A stretch of DNA of 64,000 nucleotides from Geosiphon pyriformis (lineage: Eukaryota; Glomeromycota; Glomeromycetes; Archaeosporales; Geosiphonaceae). A model generated the notes under the pieces. The model was not told the DNA's origin and did not search any database. It saw only the letters and a list, made by a program, of their open reading frames with translations. The DNA lies in NCBI GenBank assembly GCA_016748015.1, contig JAAOMT010000400.1:248001-312000 (forward strand), written 5' to 3'. Both the position numbers and the translations under genes were made by a program. This document shows, in pieces, positions 1-12,963 of this stretch (positions within the stretch are counted from its first letter, which is position 1; each line of letters begins with the position of its first letter).

Positions 1-13
1 AAATACACCCAAT

Positions 14-1370
14 CTAAAAAAAAAGTTTTTTTAGCTCTCTAATTGTATCATCAGGACTTTTTACTGAATGGCCAATAACCTTCGGATGGGTGTAAATTTC
101 GTAATCATTTCCTCCCTAGCACAAAATTGAGTTAAATCCATCCATCTAGACAGAAAAATAATTTAATGGGATAGTACCTTGTAAGTCTTGTCACCAAAGA
201 AATGAATGGTGGTGAAACCCTCTGATTCGAGATGATTTAAGCAGTATGTCTTGTCCCATCCAGTTGGGAACACGTCAAAAGAAATTTGTCCACCTGTGCT
301 TGTCATTTTTCCAAAACCGTATTGCCAAATTATAAAAATGAGAATGATTGAAATCTCAAGACAAACCAATTTAATTACCGATTGAATAATTCAGTCCAAA
401 TTCAGGGAACTCGTTATTTAAGGCTTTTACGAATGCGCGGCGAATATTGTGTTCCTAACGAAATCAATTTGATTAATCGTTGGGGTCTTTAAGCCAGCTA
501 GGAAATCGTATTATTTTCACAAACCTGATCATATTCTTCGAATTCATTACGCTCCTCGATACTTTAAATTAATATTCTGGTAAATAACTGTCATGAGTCA
601 TAGAATATTTTCACTTTTTGTTGATTCACCTGCAATTCCTTCCTATTGGTGAAACATTTATCATTCCATTTCGGAATTCAATAAAAGTACCACTAATGTT
701 GATCAACACATTGGATTATCAAAAGCTAGAATAAAGGAGGAAGTAATGGTGACTTAAATCAAACACGAACCGTTTCTTGGGAATATCCAAATTTGCGATA
801 TGCTTCAAGATAAAATTCACTAATTTTTGATATTTTTCTTCCCCAAGCCATTTGATAAAACTCTGAAACAAAGATAACATAAATTTTAGGAAAATTTTTG
901 ATTCTTATCGTCATTCTTACCTGAGACTCTAGTTTTTGACCAAGTCGATATGCAGTGAGTCCGTTTTCAGCAAACGCGAAGTCGAAATCATCGACCACTA
1001 AGTTAATACGATCACTTTAATGAAATTAAATTCTGCAAATAATTTCTATCAGGAATTTTAAAGACTCAAACCATCAGGTCCAAGTTGTTCGGCTTGTTTC
1101 GCGATATCCGATCCCCCAACGAAGCCAATAACAACTTTTTCCCGGAGGTTTTGCAAAAGAGCAATGATTTCAGGGGATACTTTCTATTTTAATTATCAAG
1201 ATTTAAATGATTCAAATATGACATTTTGTGATTTTTCCGTAAATAAAAATTCCGTGCGAATAACGATATTAGGGATTAATTTCTACCCTACGCGCAGGCG
1301 TTAAAGTCCCGTCAACATCAAACAACAAGATGGTGTTGGGAAAAGTACGGTTTTTCCACGAATCGCTCAT
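14..1370 (-). CDS. SEC53: Phosphomannomutase (PMM/Sec53 type)
   Basis: Converts mannose-6-phosphate to mannose-1-phosphate, the entry to GDP-mannose for glycosylation, GPI anchors and cell wall; a cytosolic HAD-fold enzyme. I assembled nine exons on the minus strand. The first (1370-1287) encodes Met, then [14 protein letters not shown] with the catalytic DxDGT motif. Later exons give VGGSD, the FAENGLTAY block (about 990-920), [19 protein letters not shown] (about 685-630), [14 protein letters not shown] (about 292-180) and the C-terminal [11 protein letters not shown] exon, ending at TAG 14-16. The model is about 253 residues, close to yeast Sec53 (254), so the gene is complete, with its stop just inside the window edge. 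It shares a 223-bp intergenic region with the divergent debranching-enzyme gene. Exact middle intron edges are by eye. Confidence 0.93.
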
Positions 1371-1593
1371 TATTTTGTGGCTTGAAAAATATGATGCTCG
1401 GCTAAATATCAGTGAAAGGCTAAAGGTCCCAAAGTTGATGATCAATCTAATTCTAATTGATCCGTGATAAATTTAATGGTCGATGATGTCAATATTATCT
1501 AACATCCTGCACATAATATTACGTCAAAAAAATGAGCAAGAATTCACAAAATTTGAAAGTTCCTGAGCTTCGTCCTCTGCTAAATTTGTGATA
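1371..1593. promoter_or_regulatory. Bidirectional promoter between phosphomannomutase and debranching enzyme
   Basis: Only 223 bp separate the two start codons. The interval carries TTACGTCA at 1519-1526, an exact match to the ATF/CREB bZIP consensus TKACGTCA. The site is seen in the sequence; its use in co-regulation of the two sugar-phosphate genes is inference. Confidence 0.4.
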
Positions 1594-4500
1594 ATGGCGA
1601 ACGTCGCCAAAGAGAGCAAACTCATTGTATATAGGCTCCAACTAGAGGCGGACGGCTCTCTCTCTAAAGACAAACAGGTAGGAATAGGGTTACGCGTTCG
1701 TGAAGACTCTGAGCGCATCACGTTTTAGTACAAGTGATAAATTTTCCAATTTTTTAGTATGTCCGACTTCCTCCACCCGAGACTCCTTATATTCTGCGGT
1801 TTAATGTTAGAGCTGGTTCCCCAGCGTCTCATGGTAGCATCTTTTATACAAACTATCCGATATCAGGGTATGCAGATAGTTTTCATTTTTGTAGAATTCA
1901 GTTACACGAATTGTGGCTAATTACTTCAATTTCATTCAGAGGAGAATTTATAAGGGAAAAATTTTATTCTAGAAAGTAAGATTTTACAAATAAATAAATA
2001 ATTTCTGATCATTCTTATGGCGACACTAAATTTCTTGATTTTCTACTTGCTTCTACATTCAGTTTTCCCGTTGATTTTTCTCGTTCGCTTAACATTGATA
2101 TTGTAATTCGACTACCTGGTGCCTTCGAATTTTACGTAGAACATCGTGCTGACTCTACGTTATCAGGAGAAGTTTCAACCACCATCAACAAGTCAGAAAT
2201 CTGTTATTTTAACGTAGATCCCTCGCTTCATATTATACCACGCCGTCGCATATTATCCTCAAAACGGATCTCATCATTACCAACTATACCGATCCCTCTG
2301 GATGGCCTTGTCATTGAATCGGTGTTACCAAAGTTGTTAGGCCCATTTACCAAATGGGAGCCTCATATCAAGGCTATATCAGATCTTGGTTACAATATGA
2401 TACATTTTGTGCCGATGCAAGCACGTGGAATATCAAATTCTCCATATTCGATATTTGATCAATTGTCATTTTCTAGCGATTTGTTTGAAACCCATGATCA
2501 GTCAAAGAGCTCGGAAGAAAAGCTTGATATTGTTCGTGATACGCTGAAAAAGCTCGAGAATGAATATGGTATATTGAGTTTAACTGATGTAGTATTGAAT
2601 CATACCGCATGCAATAGCGACTGGCTAGAAGATCATCCTGAAGCTGGTATTTATTATTGTTGTTTTGTTTAATATATTCTATCTCATAGCACGCTAATTT
2701 GCCTGTTCTCTTTGACATGAAAAACGCGCTCTCTTCGTATCTACATTACATGATTAGGCTATAACTTGGTCAATTCGCCCCATTTGCAACCAGCTTATGA
2801 GCTTGATACTGCTCTACTTCAACTGTCAAAAGATTTGGCCAAACATGGCCTTCCAACTTTTCTCCACTCGGAAAATGATCTTAATCAGATCATAGAATAT
2901 ATCAAAATGAATCTGCTCCCCCAAATTCGTTTATGGGAGTACTACATTGTTGATATGTCAACAGCTGTTAATGACTTGAAAACTGCGTTCGAAAATGAAG
3001 TCGAAGGAGATCAGGGATTATTTGAAGGGATTGATATTACCAGCCTAAACCTTGCAGAACAGGCGGATATATTTAAAAAGCACGCAATTTCTGACCATGA
3101 AAATTTTGGTAAACGATTCGCCAAAAAAGTTAAAATTGCTGAGGCAGTTGGCTTCTTCAAGAAATGGAGTTTAAGTGAAGATTTTGTGCGCACTGTCAAA
3201 GAAGAACAAGATGAATTATTGGCGAAGCTTGAACGTGAACGACAAGAACGGGAAAATATTCGATTAGCAAAAATTCACAAAAAGCGGCAAGCAAGAGAGG
3301 ATTCTAAAAAAGCCGAGCTCGAAAAATTAAAGGAAACTCAGCGGGAAAAGTATGAAGAAGAAATGGCAAAAGAGGAGAGAGAAAAAATTGAAAGCGAGAA
3401 AAGGGAACGGGCTCGGCTTGAACAGGAGAGATTAGAAAGAGCGAAGCATGAAAGGGCGAGAATTCAACAAGCTCTAAAAAAAGTTAAAAGTCAACTGGAA
3501 AAAGAAATTGTAAAGACAATTGAACCCGCTAAAAATGATATATCAGTATCAGGACAGATTAATTTAGAGGTTTCTGAACATGGTACAAACATTATTGAAA
3601 GCCATACAGAAATCACAGTTGATGTATCTAATACAAAAACTAATAAGAATGTTTCAACTAACACAACTGTCCATGAGATGACGGTCCTTGATAAAGAGAG
3701 TATCGATTTTGATACTACCTCGACAACCCAATCACTTGATAAATTGCACGTGAATGACGATGAATCTCAAAAATTGGTAAAAGATGCCTCTATTAACGCA
3801 AAAGCTGAACAATCGTCAAAAGTCTCCTCATGCGGACCAAACTTAAATTTTCCTTATTTATAAACCAGCCTAACTTTGATAAATCCATCGAGGCATCTTC
3901 AAGTGAAGCATTGGAAGAAGAGCCTGAGGAGCCCCCGGTGGAATTACCACCGCATGATTCATTAAAACTATATTTGAAGAAACTTGAAGCTTTAATCAAT
4001 GAAATTAACCATCCACTTTATAAATTTTACGATGAAGATATTATTGTGATATTAGAAAATTTAGCGAATCGTATCAAATATATGCGTTTAGATGGACATG
4101 GCCCAAAGATGGGTGAAATTACACAAGAGTAGGTCATTTATTTTTGATATATGGAGAATTCAATGCTTTTTCTAATCATCTAATTGCATACAGGCGGCCT
4201 TTGATTGAAACTTATTTTACTCGTATTCCGCTCAATGAAAAAACTCGCAAACATCCCGAAGGTTCATTGGCTGTTGCAAACAATGGTTGGATCTGGAACG
4301 CGAATCCATTACAGGATTTTGCAAGCAGCGAGTCATATGCTTACCTTAAACGGGAGGTTATAGTTTGGGGTGATTGTGTAAAGCTAAGATATGGCAAAAA
4401 TAGAGTAACTTCTTCATTCTCAATCTTTCATTTCTTGAATAATAATAATTATTCCATACTAAACATTTTCCTCGTATGAAAAGGACGATAATCCATGGCT

Positions 4501-7500
4501 CTGGGATCACATGTCAAAATATACAGAACTCCTGGCTTCATTATTTCATGGGTTCCGCATAGATAATTGCCATTCAACCCCGATTCATCTTGCTAAGTAT
4601 TTGCTTGATAAAGCTCGTCGTATTCGACCCAATTTATATGTGGTGGCTGAGCTGTTCACAGGATCCGAAGAAATGGATATTCAATTTGTTAGTCAATTGG
4701 GCATTGGCTCTTTAATACGAGAAGCAATGCAACCATGGGATCCAAAAGAGTTGAGTAGATATGTTCACCGTCACGGTGGCAAACCAATTGGTAAAAACTC
4801 ACCCAATCGTCTTGATTATGTTATCAATTATTATAAGTATTATGGATTCTAAATTTTATTCTTTATATAGGTTCAATGGATACAGAATGTTTAACTGATG
4901 TTTCAACATGCACCAGCCCTGATGGTCAAGAAGTTTCTTGTCTCGTAATTCCCTTATCAGGATCAAAGCCACATGCTCTATTTATGGATTGCACTCATGA
5001 TAATGAAACTCCGCATCAAAAGAGGACTGCTGAAGATACACTTTCAAATGGGGCCCTGGTAGCTATGAGCTCATGTGCAGTTGGAAGTGTAAAAGGTTAC
5101 GATGAAGTGTTTCCAACCATTATTGATCTCGTTAACGAAACACGACTCTACCCAATTTATGAAGAGCCGCTTAATATTGGGATATCTCGAGGTGTTAATT
5201 CAATCCATGTTTTCATTCATGTTTGGGTTTCCTATTTTTAATCTTTAATTTTCTTCAGTCAAGAAAGTCCTTCAACATTTGCACACCGAGATGGCTTTGG
5301 ATGGATTTATAGAAACTCATGTGCATCATGAGAATGACGTAGGTTATTACTTATCGATTTTGAAGAACACCCCAATTTCATGCGCGCATTCTTGTATCAT
5401 TTCATTTTTAATAACCTAACTATCGTGGTTAGTATATTATTGTTCACCGTTTCCATCCTAATACCCTTGATGGCTATCTACTAGCTGCACATTGCGCTTT
5501 CACAGGACTAACGATGCTCCGTGGCGATTGTAAGCGATTACATGCAAATTACGTCTTTGTTATGCAATTCTTCTTTTTTAGGAATAAATCATTAATAATG
5601 TTTCCAAAATTTTCCTAGTGGCGCCGATCAATCTGCGTGGTACATTGGCTGAACTTCTTTTTTCGACATATTTAGATGTTAAATCTCGCACTGTAGATTC
5701 TGACGGGAAATTTTTGGCTGGACTACCCTCTTCATTAAAATCCCTCCACGCACCCATTATGCGTCGACGCTCAGACGCCAATGGGGATTACACTGAAGTT
5801 CTTTTACCTAAAGAATTTCCTTCCGGCAGTGTAATGTTGTTAAAAACCGCTGTTGATAACAAGCCAGATGGTATAGATGATTTTGTTGAAAGAGACACTG
5901 AGGAAGCTTTCCAAGAATTAGACTTGGTTGACTTGAACATTGTTCTTTATCGGTGTAATGGCGAAGAGCATGATACTACTCCCGGAAATGGTGTTTATCA
6001 CATTCCTAATCATGGGGATATTCCATACTGTGGCCTAGAAGGCTTCATGTCCGTCCTTCGTCCTATAATGAAGCACAACGACCTTGGTCATCCTTTTTGT
6101 GTAAATCTACGAGAAGGTCATTGGGCGCTTGACTATACAGTGCAAAGACTCGAAAGGTTTGGTTTAATGTGGACACATGTTTGCATTAAATTTCGGCTAA
6201 AATTCAATCACGTGATTATGTGTTTTTAGATATCTATTCATCGCGCCTAGACTCAAAAAGCTTGTCGATTGGTATACTTCTCGCTTCGAAGTCATTAAGA
6301 CAGTTCCTAATTTCCTGGTACCCAAATACTTTGCTCTGGCGATTAAGACAGCTTATAATGCCGCGATCAAACGAGCATTGCAGCAACTATCATCATTTGC
6401 ACGTGATGGCGGCCCCTTTATTCAATCTCTCGCTTTATGCTCACTTCAAATGTATGGTACCGTACTTTCAACAGGGTTGCACCCCACTAAAACTGGCCCT
6501 TCAATGGCTGCCGGTCTACCACATTTTACTTTCCGTCACATGCGTTGCTGGGGTCGTGATGTCTTCATCTCGTTACGCGGATTATTCATTACCACCGGAA
6601 ATTATCAAGCAGCACGTAGCCATATTCTCGGTTTTGGTAGCGTTTTAAAGCACGGTATGATACCTAATTTATTGGATGCTGCCCGAAGACCACGTTACAA
6701 TTGCCGAGATGCTACATGGTGGTATCTTCAGTCTATTCAAGATTACTGTAAAGTAGCACCAGAAGGTCTTGATTTCTTGAAAGAATCTGTTCCTCGTAGA
6801 TTTCCACAAGACGATGAATTTATTGAAGCTGATGATCCTCAAGCCTATGCCTATCAGAGCACCATTCTAGAAATCATTCAGGAGATTTTGCAGCGACATT
6901 CTCGTGGAATTCATTTCCGTGAATGGAATGCTGGTCCTAACCTTGACCACGCAATGAGAAGTGAAGGCTTTCAGATTGATATTAAAGTTGACTGGGCAAC
7001 TGGGTTTTTGTATGGTGGAAATCAATGGAATTGCGGCACATGGATGGATAAGATGGGTGAATCGGAAAAGGCTGGTAACAAGGGTGAGCCGGCAACCCCA
7101 AGAGATGGAGCTGACATTGAGATTATCGGCTTGTTAAAATCAACTCTAAGGTGGATCACCGAATTAGAAAAAAAGGGGGTGTATCCATGGAAAGGTGTTG
7201 AAATTCAAGGTATTGTTTTCATTGATTTAACTTCCTTATGGATTTCCGGGATTTTTTGTTCTAAGGAGATAGCTTCTTTTTCGACATCTTTAGTGAATGA
7301 TAAAAAGAAAGAACTTATGCACTTTTCGGAATGGAATAATCTTCTTAAAAAGTCCTTTGAAAAATACTTTTATATACCAGTTGGTAAGACAAATAATTTT
7401 GATTCCCTTCTTAATGCGATTAATTGACTAAATAATCATGTAAATTCAAGATCCCAAGGAGGATTCAAAATACGATATCCAGTCTCATATGGTACACCGT

Positions 7501-8322
7501 CGAGGTATTTATAAGGATACATACAGGTCAACTAATGCACATACAGACTATCAGCTACGGCCAAATTTCCCGATTGCCATGGTTGTGGTATGTATTTATT
7601 AACTTGACGGAATGTGCCCAAATTATAACGTGAATTCAATTACGAATTATTTCTTTTCAACACTCCGGTATTAGGCCCCCGAGTTGTTCGATAAAAATCG
7701 TGCCATGAAAGCTTTGAACGTTGCACGTGAGATTATCCTGGGCCCTGTGGGAATGCGTACCCTTGATCCTCAAGATCCTGCTTATCGTGGATATTATGAT
7801 AATGGCAATGATGGAACGGATAAATCAGTAGCCAAAGGTTGGAATTATCATCAGGGACCGGTATGTGATTGATTTTTATCGCTTGCTGCTTAAAATTGGT
7901 TTAATGAAATAAATGATTCCTGGGCATCTAGGAATGGGTTTGGGTCACTGGCTATTTTCTTCGTGCATACCTTTACTATGACACAAGGGTTGGAGCTGGC
8001 AAAGATAATGTAAATTTTAATATTTTTCCTTGAGTTAGTCTCAGCCAGATTTCGAATTAACATCTTTATTATCTCCTAATTTCTGGGGTTGAAATCTATT
8101 CTCAAATCTTGAAAGCCACATGAGACGATTCACAACATTACCCGAATCCTTTTGCCTCATCGTAAAATTATTGAGACAAGTCCATGGGCTGGTCTTCCAG
8201 AATTGACGAACGCTGACGGTGCTGAATGTCATGACGCTTGCCCAACACAAGCTTGGTCGGCAGCAACACTTTTGGATTTATTTGATGACATCAAAAATAT
8301 GGGGACATCATTTCAACAATAG
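1594..8322 (+). CDS. GDB1: Glycogen debranching enzyme with a coiled-coil insertion
   Basis: Bifunctional cytosolic enzyme: 4-alpha-glucanotransferase plus amylo-1,6-glucosidase, which removes limit-dextrin branches from glycogen. Exons: 1594-1677, 1758-1867, 2063-2646, 2758-3821, 3869-4128, 4194-4404, 4484-4790, 4871-5191, 5259-5338, 5433-5529, 5619-6156, 6230-7383, 7451-7587, 7675-7860, 7932-8009, 8116-8322. They join in frame to 1805 residues; the usual length is about 1530. Transferase landmarks are [20 protein letters not shown] (nucleophile Asp) and [13 protein letters not shown] (acid/base Glu). Glucosidase landmarks are [26 protein letters not shown] and [17 protein letters not shown]. 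The excess length is mainly an insertion at residues about 400-640 (nt about 3170-3955). Least certain points are the 47-nt intron 3822-3868, with an atypical GTCTCC donor, and the last acceptor at 8115. A stretch around 7204-7300 may hide an in-frame intron. Confidence 0.95.
3170..3955 (+). other. Charged coiled-coil and low-complexity insertion inside the debranching enzyme
   Basis: Between the conserved block ending AVGFFKK and the block resuming [12 protein letters not shown], the reading frame carries about 240 extra residues. The first part (about 3205-3520) is dominated by Lys, Glu, Arg and Leu with heptad-like spacing (for example [17 protein letters not shown]), so a long helix or coiled coil. 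The second part (about 3540-3950) is Ser/Thr/Asp/Glu-rich, probably disordered, ending in an acidic-proline run ([16 protein letters not shown]). No stop interrupts it apart from the short intron. Animal and yeast enzymes, as I know them, have no such block here. Confidence 0.8.
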
Positions 8323-8624
8323 ATTAATAACATTTCATATTTAAATAAGTTAATTTAACGAAATCGTGGTCATTAATCACTAATAAAATTATTTATTTTG
8401 AAAGAATCCTTTAAAGATTTGCTACATGAACCCAGTTTGCTTTATCTATTAAGATGTGAAACCTTTAACATTTAGTTTGTATAAAATGTACATCCCCACT
8501 AGAAAAATCCAATGGTTTCCAAGAAGTGCCTTGATTTTTAACCATCCCATATTCACAAAAATGAAGGGATCCAGATATATCACACAATTTCGAGTTATAA
8601 CATTTGCTTGCTTGAATCTCAAAA
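8323..8624. other. Intergenic gap between convergent genes
   Basis: About 300 bp hold the 3' ends of the debranching enzyme (+) and the MFS transporter (-). The sequence is AT-rich and I see no further gene or repeat in it. Confidence 0.6.
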
Positions 8625-10421
8625 CTAAGCTTTCTTCATCTTTTTTCCATGAGCGTCAGGCACTTTTAGAATAATAATCGCGAAAATGAAAAACATAGCG
8701 AGCGAACCAGCGCCATAACATTTTTCCGACCCGGAAATCCAGTATAAACTACAAGCAGCCATTGGCCCAACAGCACGGCCTAACTGACCAAATGATCGGA
8801 ATGTACCAAGAGCCTGTCCTTTGGAAAGTGTAAACGATGAAATGTTGCTATTGGAGGACGTGTGTTCTTGATCATCATTCTCATCACATTGCATCGTTGC
8901 CAATGATGTTAGGCAATTAACCACGGTGGCAGAAGTGATCGCCAAGAGTGTTGCTCCTATATAAAGCCATATTATATCATTGGCCGTTGGTTTCAGGGTA
9001 GCAAAGATAGCTAATGCGATAGCACATGAGGCTACTCCTTGACCCACTAATTTCTTTTCACCGATTTTATGTCCATATCGATGGATATAACCACCTTGGA
9101 TTAATGCAGACAAAATTCCAATATAGCCGAGTAATTTTCCATTTTGCATATTCGAGAAATCAAATAGGTCAAAGGTTAAGAATGTAAGGGTGAATTCCAT
9201 TCCGGCAAAAAAGAATAGATATAAAAAATGCACAAAATTTAGGATCTGCAAATTTTGGAAGCGTTGTAACCGGGATATCGGATTTGCTAATGTCTTATCA
9301 ATGCCATTTTCTGTAAAATCTTTTTCTAGCAGGGGTTTTTCAAGAAATTTTATCGTGTCTTCTGACATTTGAAGGTTGGCTGTTTCGGGCAAAGCAATGT
9401 AGAGGTATAAGGTTTCTATGCTAAGTAAAATCAGTGCAACAAAGGCAGGAGCTGAATAGGGGCTCAAACCCCATTTTACAAGAAGAGGAAAAAGTGCTGC
9501 CAAATTTTTTGATGCAAAATAAGCCCCAAGAGCTGGACCTATGGTAAAAGAGATTGCAAAAGCGATACCAACTAGAGCCTAGAAAATTACTAGAAGTGAT
9601 TAATATGATACTCATCTAAGCTTGCAAATTTAGCTCAGAATATTTCATAAATCATAAATACCAATCCCTTTGAACGCGTTTCCCGAGTAGTAACGTCTGA
9701 CATGATCGCAATTGACATTTGCACATTCCCTTCACTTAAACCACCAACTACTCGAGCCCACACAAACCAGCTGAATGATTTAGCAAATAACCATAAAAAT
9801 GTTGATAAAATATTTCCAATCTTGAAAAACATATTAAAAATTTAACAGAAAATAAACAAATTAGAAAATGCGTTCAATGAATAGATGACAATACCATAAG
9901 AGAAACTCACCATTGTGACTAACAAAGTCGCTCGTCTTCCATATCTATCTGAGAAAGCCCCAATTATCGGAGATGCGACAAATTGTAATAACGAATACAA
10001 TGATCCCAAGGCCCCACCCAATAACACAATATCCCATTTGGGATTACTATTTGGATTTTTGCGGTAACCACCAGTATCATCAGCACTCACCGTTTCAATG
10101 AACTCTTTAAAAAACTTGATCTTTCTTAGAGACCATGATAACAATGTTGTCTAAAGGAAGGTAAGAAAGATAAGGATTTTTTACGGTTTCGGAAGGGAAT
10201 TCAGGAAAAAAATCTACAAATACCTCATCGCCACTTTCTCGTTCCCGATAGTCCTCCAAAAGTCGTGGGAATAAGGGAAGAATGATAGTGAACGCTAAAA
10301 GGTCTAATAATAGAGCCACAAACACCACTCGAACAATTTTTTTGAACTGAACTGAGTTTGATGGCGGTATGTCTTGTCTTCCTTTTAGATTTTCCTGCTC
10401 CAGGATTCTGTTACTGGACAT
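8625..10421 (-). CDS. MFS transporter, MFSD10/TETRAN type
   Basis: Twelve-helix major facilitator membrane protein of the tetracycline-resistance-like group; MFSD10 relatives are proposed organic-anion or efflux carriers. Exons, from the start: 10421-10224, 10150-9911, 9820-9662, 9578-8625, joining in frame to 516 residues. N-terminal helix 1 reads [20 protein letters not shown], very like animal MFSD10. MFS motif A is seen as [12 protein letters not shown], followed by [14 protein letters not shown] charged loop follows helix 6. A later helix pair carries [13 protein letters not shown] and the C-terminal half ends in KKMKKA. The protein has the usual family length. It lies tail to tail with the debranching enzyme. 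Substrate cannot be told from sequence. Confidence 0.9.
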
Positions 10422-10429
10422 GACGAAAG

Positions 10430-11280
10430 CCTATTTATGTGTGAGAAACGATACAACTTGTGATAAGGTTTTTAAATTAATACCATAATTTAATTTATTA
10501 ATTAATAAGTTAATCATTTAAACAATATTTTTTTTTTCCATGAATCATTTTATACATGATAAGCCATTTGAGCCAATTAAGACTACTTTAGATTGAAAAT
10601 AAACAACAAATTCTGTGCTAATACAATTTAAACAGGCAACCACAATTTGGCCTTCTTTTACTTTTTTTAATATTGAAGCTTTACAGAAAATTATCTTACT
10701 AATTATATTTTTATTATTAACAAAACTTTTGTATATATTAGCAACCAGTTTAATAATATTATTAATTTTGTAAATATCTAAATAACAATTACAGAATTAG
10801 ATTTTTTCTACAGTTATCAAAAAAATACCAAAACAATTTAAGAATTTTAAATTTTAAAAAAACTTTTTTTGCATTAAAAATAATTATAAAAGATATTATA
10901 AAATAAAAAACGCAAAAAACAATAAAAAATAATAGTTTTTAATATAAAATACTAAACTGTTAAATTAATAAATTATCTTAAAAGTTAAAAAATAATTTTA
11001 AAAATCCAAAAAAACAAATTTATAATTAATAATTATATTGTTTAAATTTTATTATTTGTAATAATATTAATATTTGTAAATACAATATTTTTTTAAAGTA
11101 TTAATTTTAATAATAATTTTTTTAACTAAAAAAAATTTATATATTGTTTTTTTATTTAATATATTATAATTAAGTATGATTTTTTTATTATCTAAATTAT
11201 AAAACACATATAATTTAATTTAATAAAAAAATTTTATTTATTAATATTGTTTTAAGTATTAAAGTATAAATTAAAAGTTT
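10430..11280. other. AT-rich gap, nothing recognised
   Basis: Upstream flank of the MFS gene grading into very AT-rich sequence with frequent stops in all frames. No gene or clear repeat seen. Confidence 0.5.
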
Positions 11281-12963
11281 TTTTTTATTTTATTTTTATA
11301 ATCATAATTAGAGCAAAAAATAAAAAAGATTTTAACCATTACTTTTTTTATAATGACTAATAAAATTTTAACAAAAAAAAGTTTTTTATTATTGAAACAA
11401 CTAAACAAAATATTCTAGTAATATTTTTTTAAATATTAATAGTAAAAAGCTGTCTTTAGTAGCTTTTAAAGCATTTTTTTTATATTTAACTAGTGGTTTT
11501 TTTTTAATTAAAGTTTTTTTTAAGAAACATATTTAAATTAGTTTTAGTGTTGTTTTTATTTTCTTTAAAAACTTAATAGTTTTTAACAACAGACCAGTTA
11601 ACAAACTGGTTTTTACTGTTTTTACTATTAATACTATTATTACTACTTTATAATAGCCAAAAAAGCCAAAAAATCAAAAAAACAACAATAGTTATTTGTG
11701 TTTATTATTATTATATTAAACTATTTTGTAATTTCAGATGAGATCTTAAATAAAATTTTCTTAACAACAATCAGTTCTTTTCTTAATATAGATAATAACA
11801 ATAATAACATATTTTTCAAAATAAGCCAAAATCAGTTATTGATTATATTGCCAAATATAATGTCTTTTAATAAATTATTACCAGTTCTAAAAGCAAAACA
11901 ACTTATTAAATTACCTAATCTTAAAAATTGGGCTAATTAAATAAAAACTAAATTAATTTTTGTTTCTTTGTTTTTTGGTATTATTTTTGATAATACTTAA
12001 AAAACAATTTTTAATCATCAAAAGTTTTTTAAATAAGTGGCTTTTACTTTAGTATTTGGCTTTATTTTTAAAATCAAATTGGTTTTAATTAATTTTTTGT
12101 TTTGTTTATTGTCTGGCTTTGTTAATTTAAATTAGTTTTTAAAAACAATATTAAGTTGTTTTATGTAAATTTTGCTATCAAACCTTTTTTAATTGTTATT
12201 ATTAAAGTTTTTATTCATGGTTTTTTTTAATCACATTTAAAATTACAATATCTTTTATGGTGGCTTTTAGTTCTGTTTTTTTATTTTTATTGTATTTTAT
12301 GATATATATTTTTGGCACATTTCTTGATAATATTAATAATGTTTTTGGTATTTTTGATATTATTATCTTTGTTAAATTAAAGTTTGTTAATTTGTAACAA
12401 TATGTTGTTATCAATTTTAAGAACTTTTTTTTTACTGCTGTTGTTTTTAATAATTACACAAATGTTATATTTAGTAGAAAACTTTTGAATACTATTACTA
12501 TTATAAATATTAAAGTTTAAATTATTTGTTAATTAATTGTGAAATGTTTTTATTTTTTTTTTTAAGTTGTCTCTTAAGTTTATTATTGGCTTTAGACTTT
12601 TTATGTTTTTTTTGTTAATAAAAAGTCTTATGCTAAGATTTTTGCTTTTTTTGCTTTTTTTTCTATTGTTTTTTTAGTTGTTTCTGCTGTTAATTTTTTT
12701 GTTAAGTTTAAATTGAAATTTTTAGAAACTCAAATTTTTAATTTTTAATTTGATAAAATTTATTGTTAAGTCTATTGGTTTTTTGGTTATTTTGGTTATT
12801 AGTTTTCTAAATAAGCATATTGGCAAAGTTTTTTAAGTAAAAAAAAATTCGCTTACTATAAAATATGTTATTAATAACTTTACTATTTTTTTGTTAATAT
12901 TTCTAAAAATTTCATATGTCTTAAGTTTAAAGTTAAATTTGGTAAAATAAACTATAATAAAAT
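11280..12963 (+). mobile_element. Decayed LINE, ORF1 part (copy H1)
   Basis: Shares a 5' flank and coding stretch with 35990-36830 (+) and with about 39900-39240 (-): the common blocks are ISQNQLL and a run ending NWAN or NWIN. Further on, broken reading on the plus strand gives FKIKLVLINFLF, KLFYVNFA and QYVVINF, which resemble the gag-like ORF1 of fungal Tad-like LINEs as I recall them. Stops and AT-biased codons are scattered throughout. The element breaks off exactly where the LTR begins at 12964. Confidence 0.6.
11698..11940 (+). pseudogene. LINE ORF1 fragment (copy H1)
   Basis: The longest open stretch of the decayed ORF1, 80 codons, Asn/Ile-rich through AT drift. It aligns by eye with the minus-strand stretch 39524-39327 through DEILNKIF or DKILNKIF and the NWAN or NWIN end. 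Not a functional gene. Confidence 0.55.

Noticed and set aside
2473-2718. 81-aa minus-strand ORF
   Set aside because: Antisense shadow of debranching-enzyme exon 3.
6220-6648. 142-aa ORF overlapping the debranching enzyme
   Set aside because: It is an alternative frame across the intron and exon 12. The debranching-enzyme frame carries all conserved motifs.
7204-7300. Intron inside debranching-enzyme exon 12
   Set aside because: The tested GT-AG pair (GTATTG...CTAAG) breaks the frame, while the genomic frame stays open, so I left it as coding; an in-frame intron with other sites remains possible.
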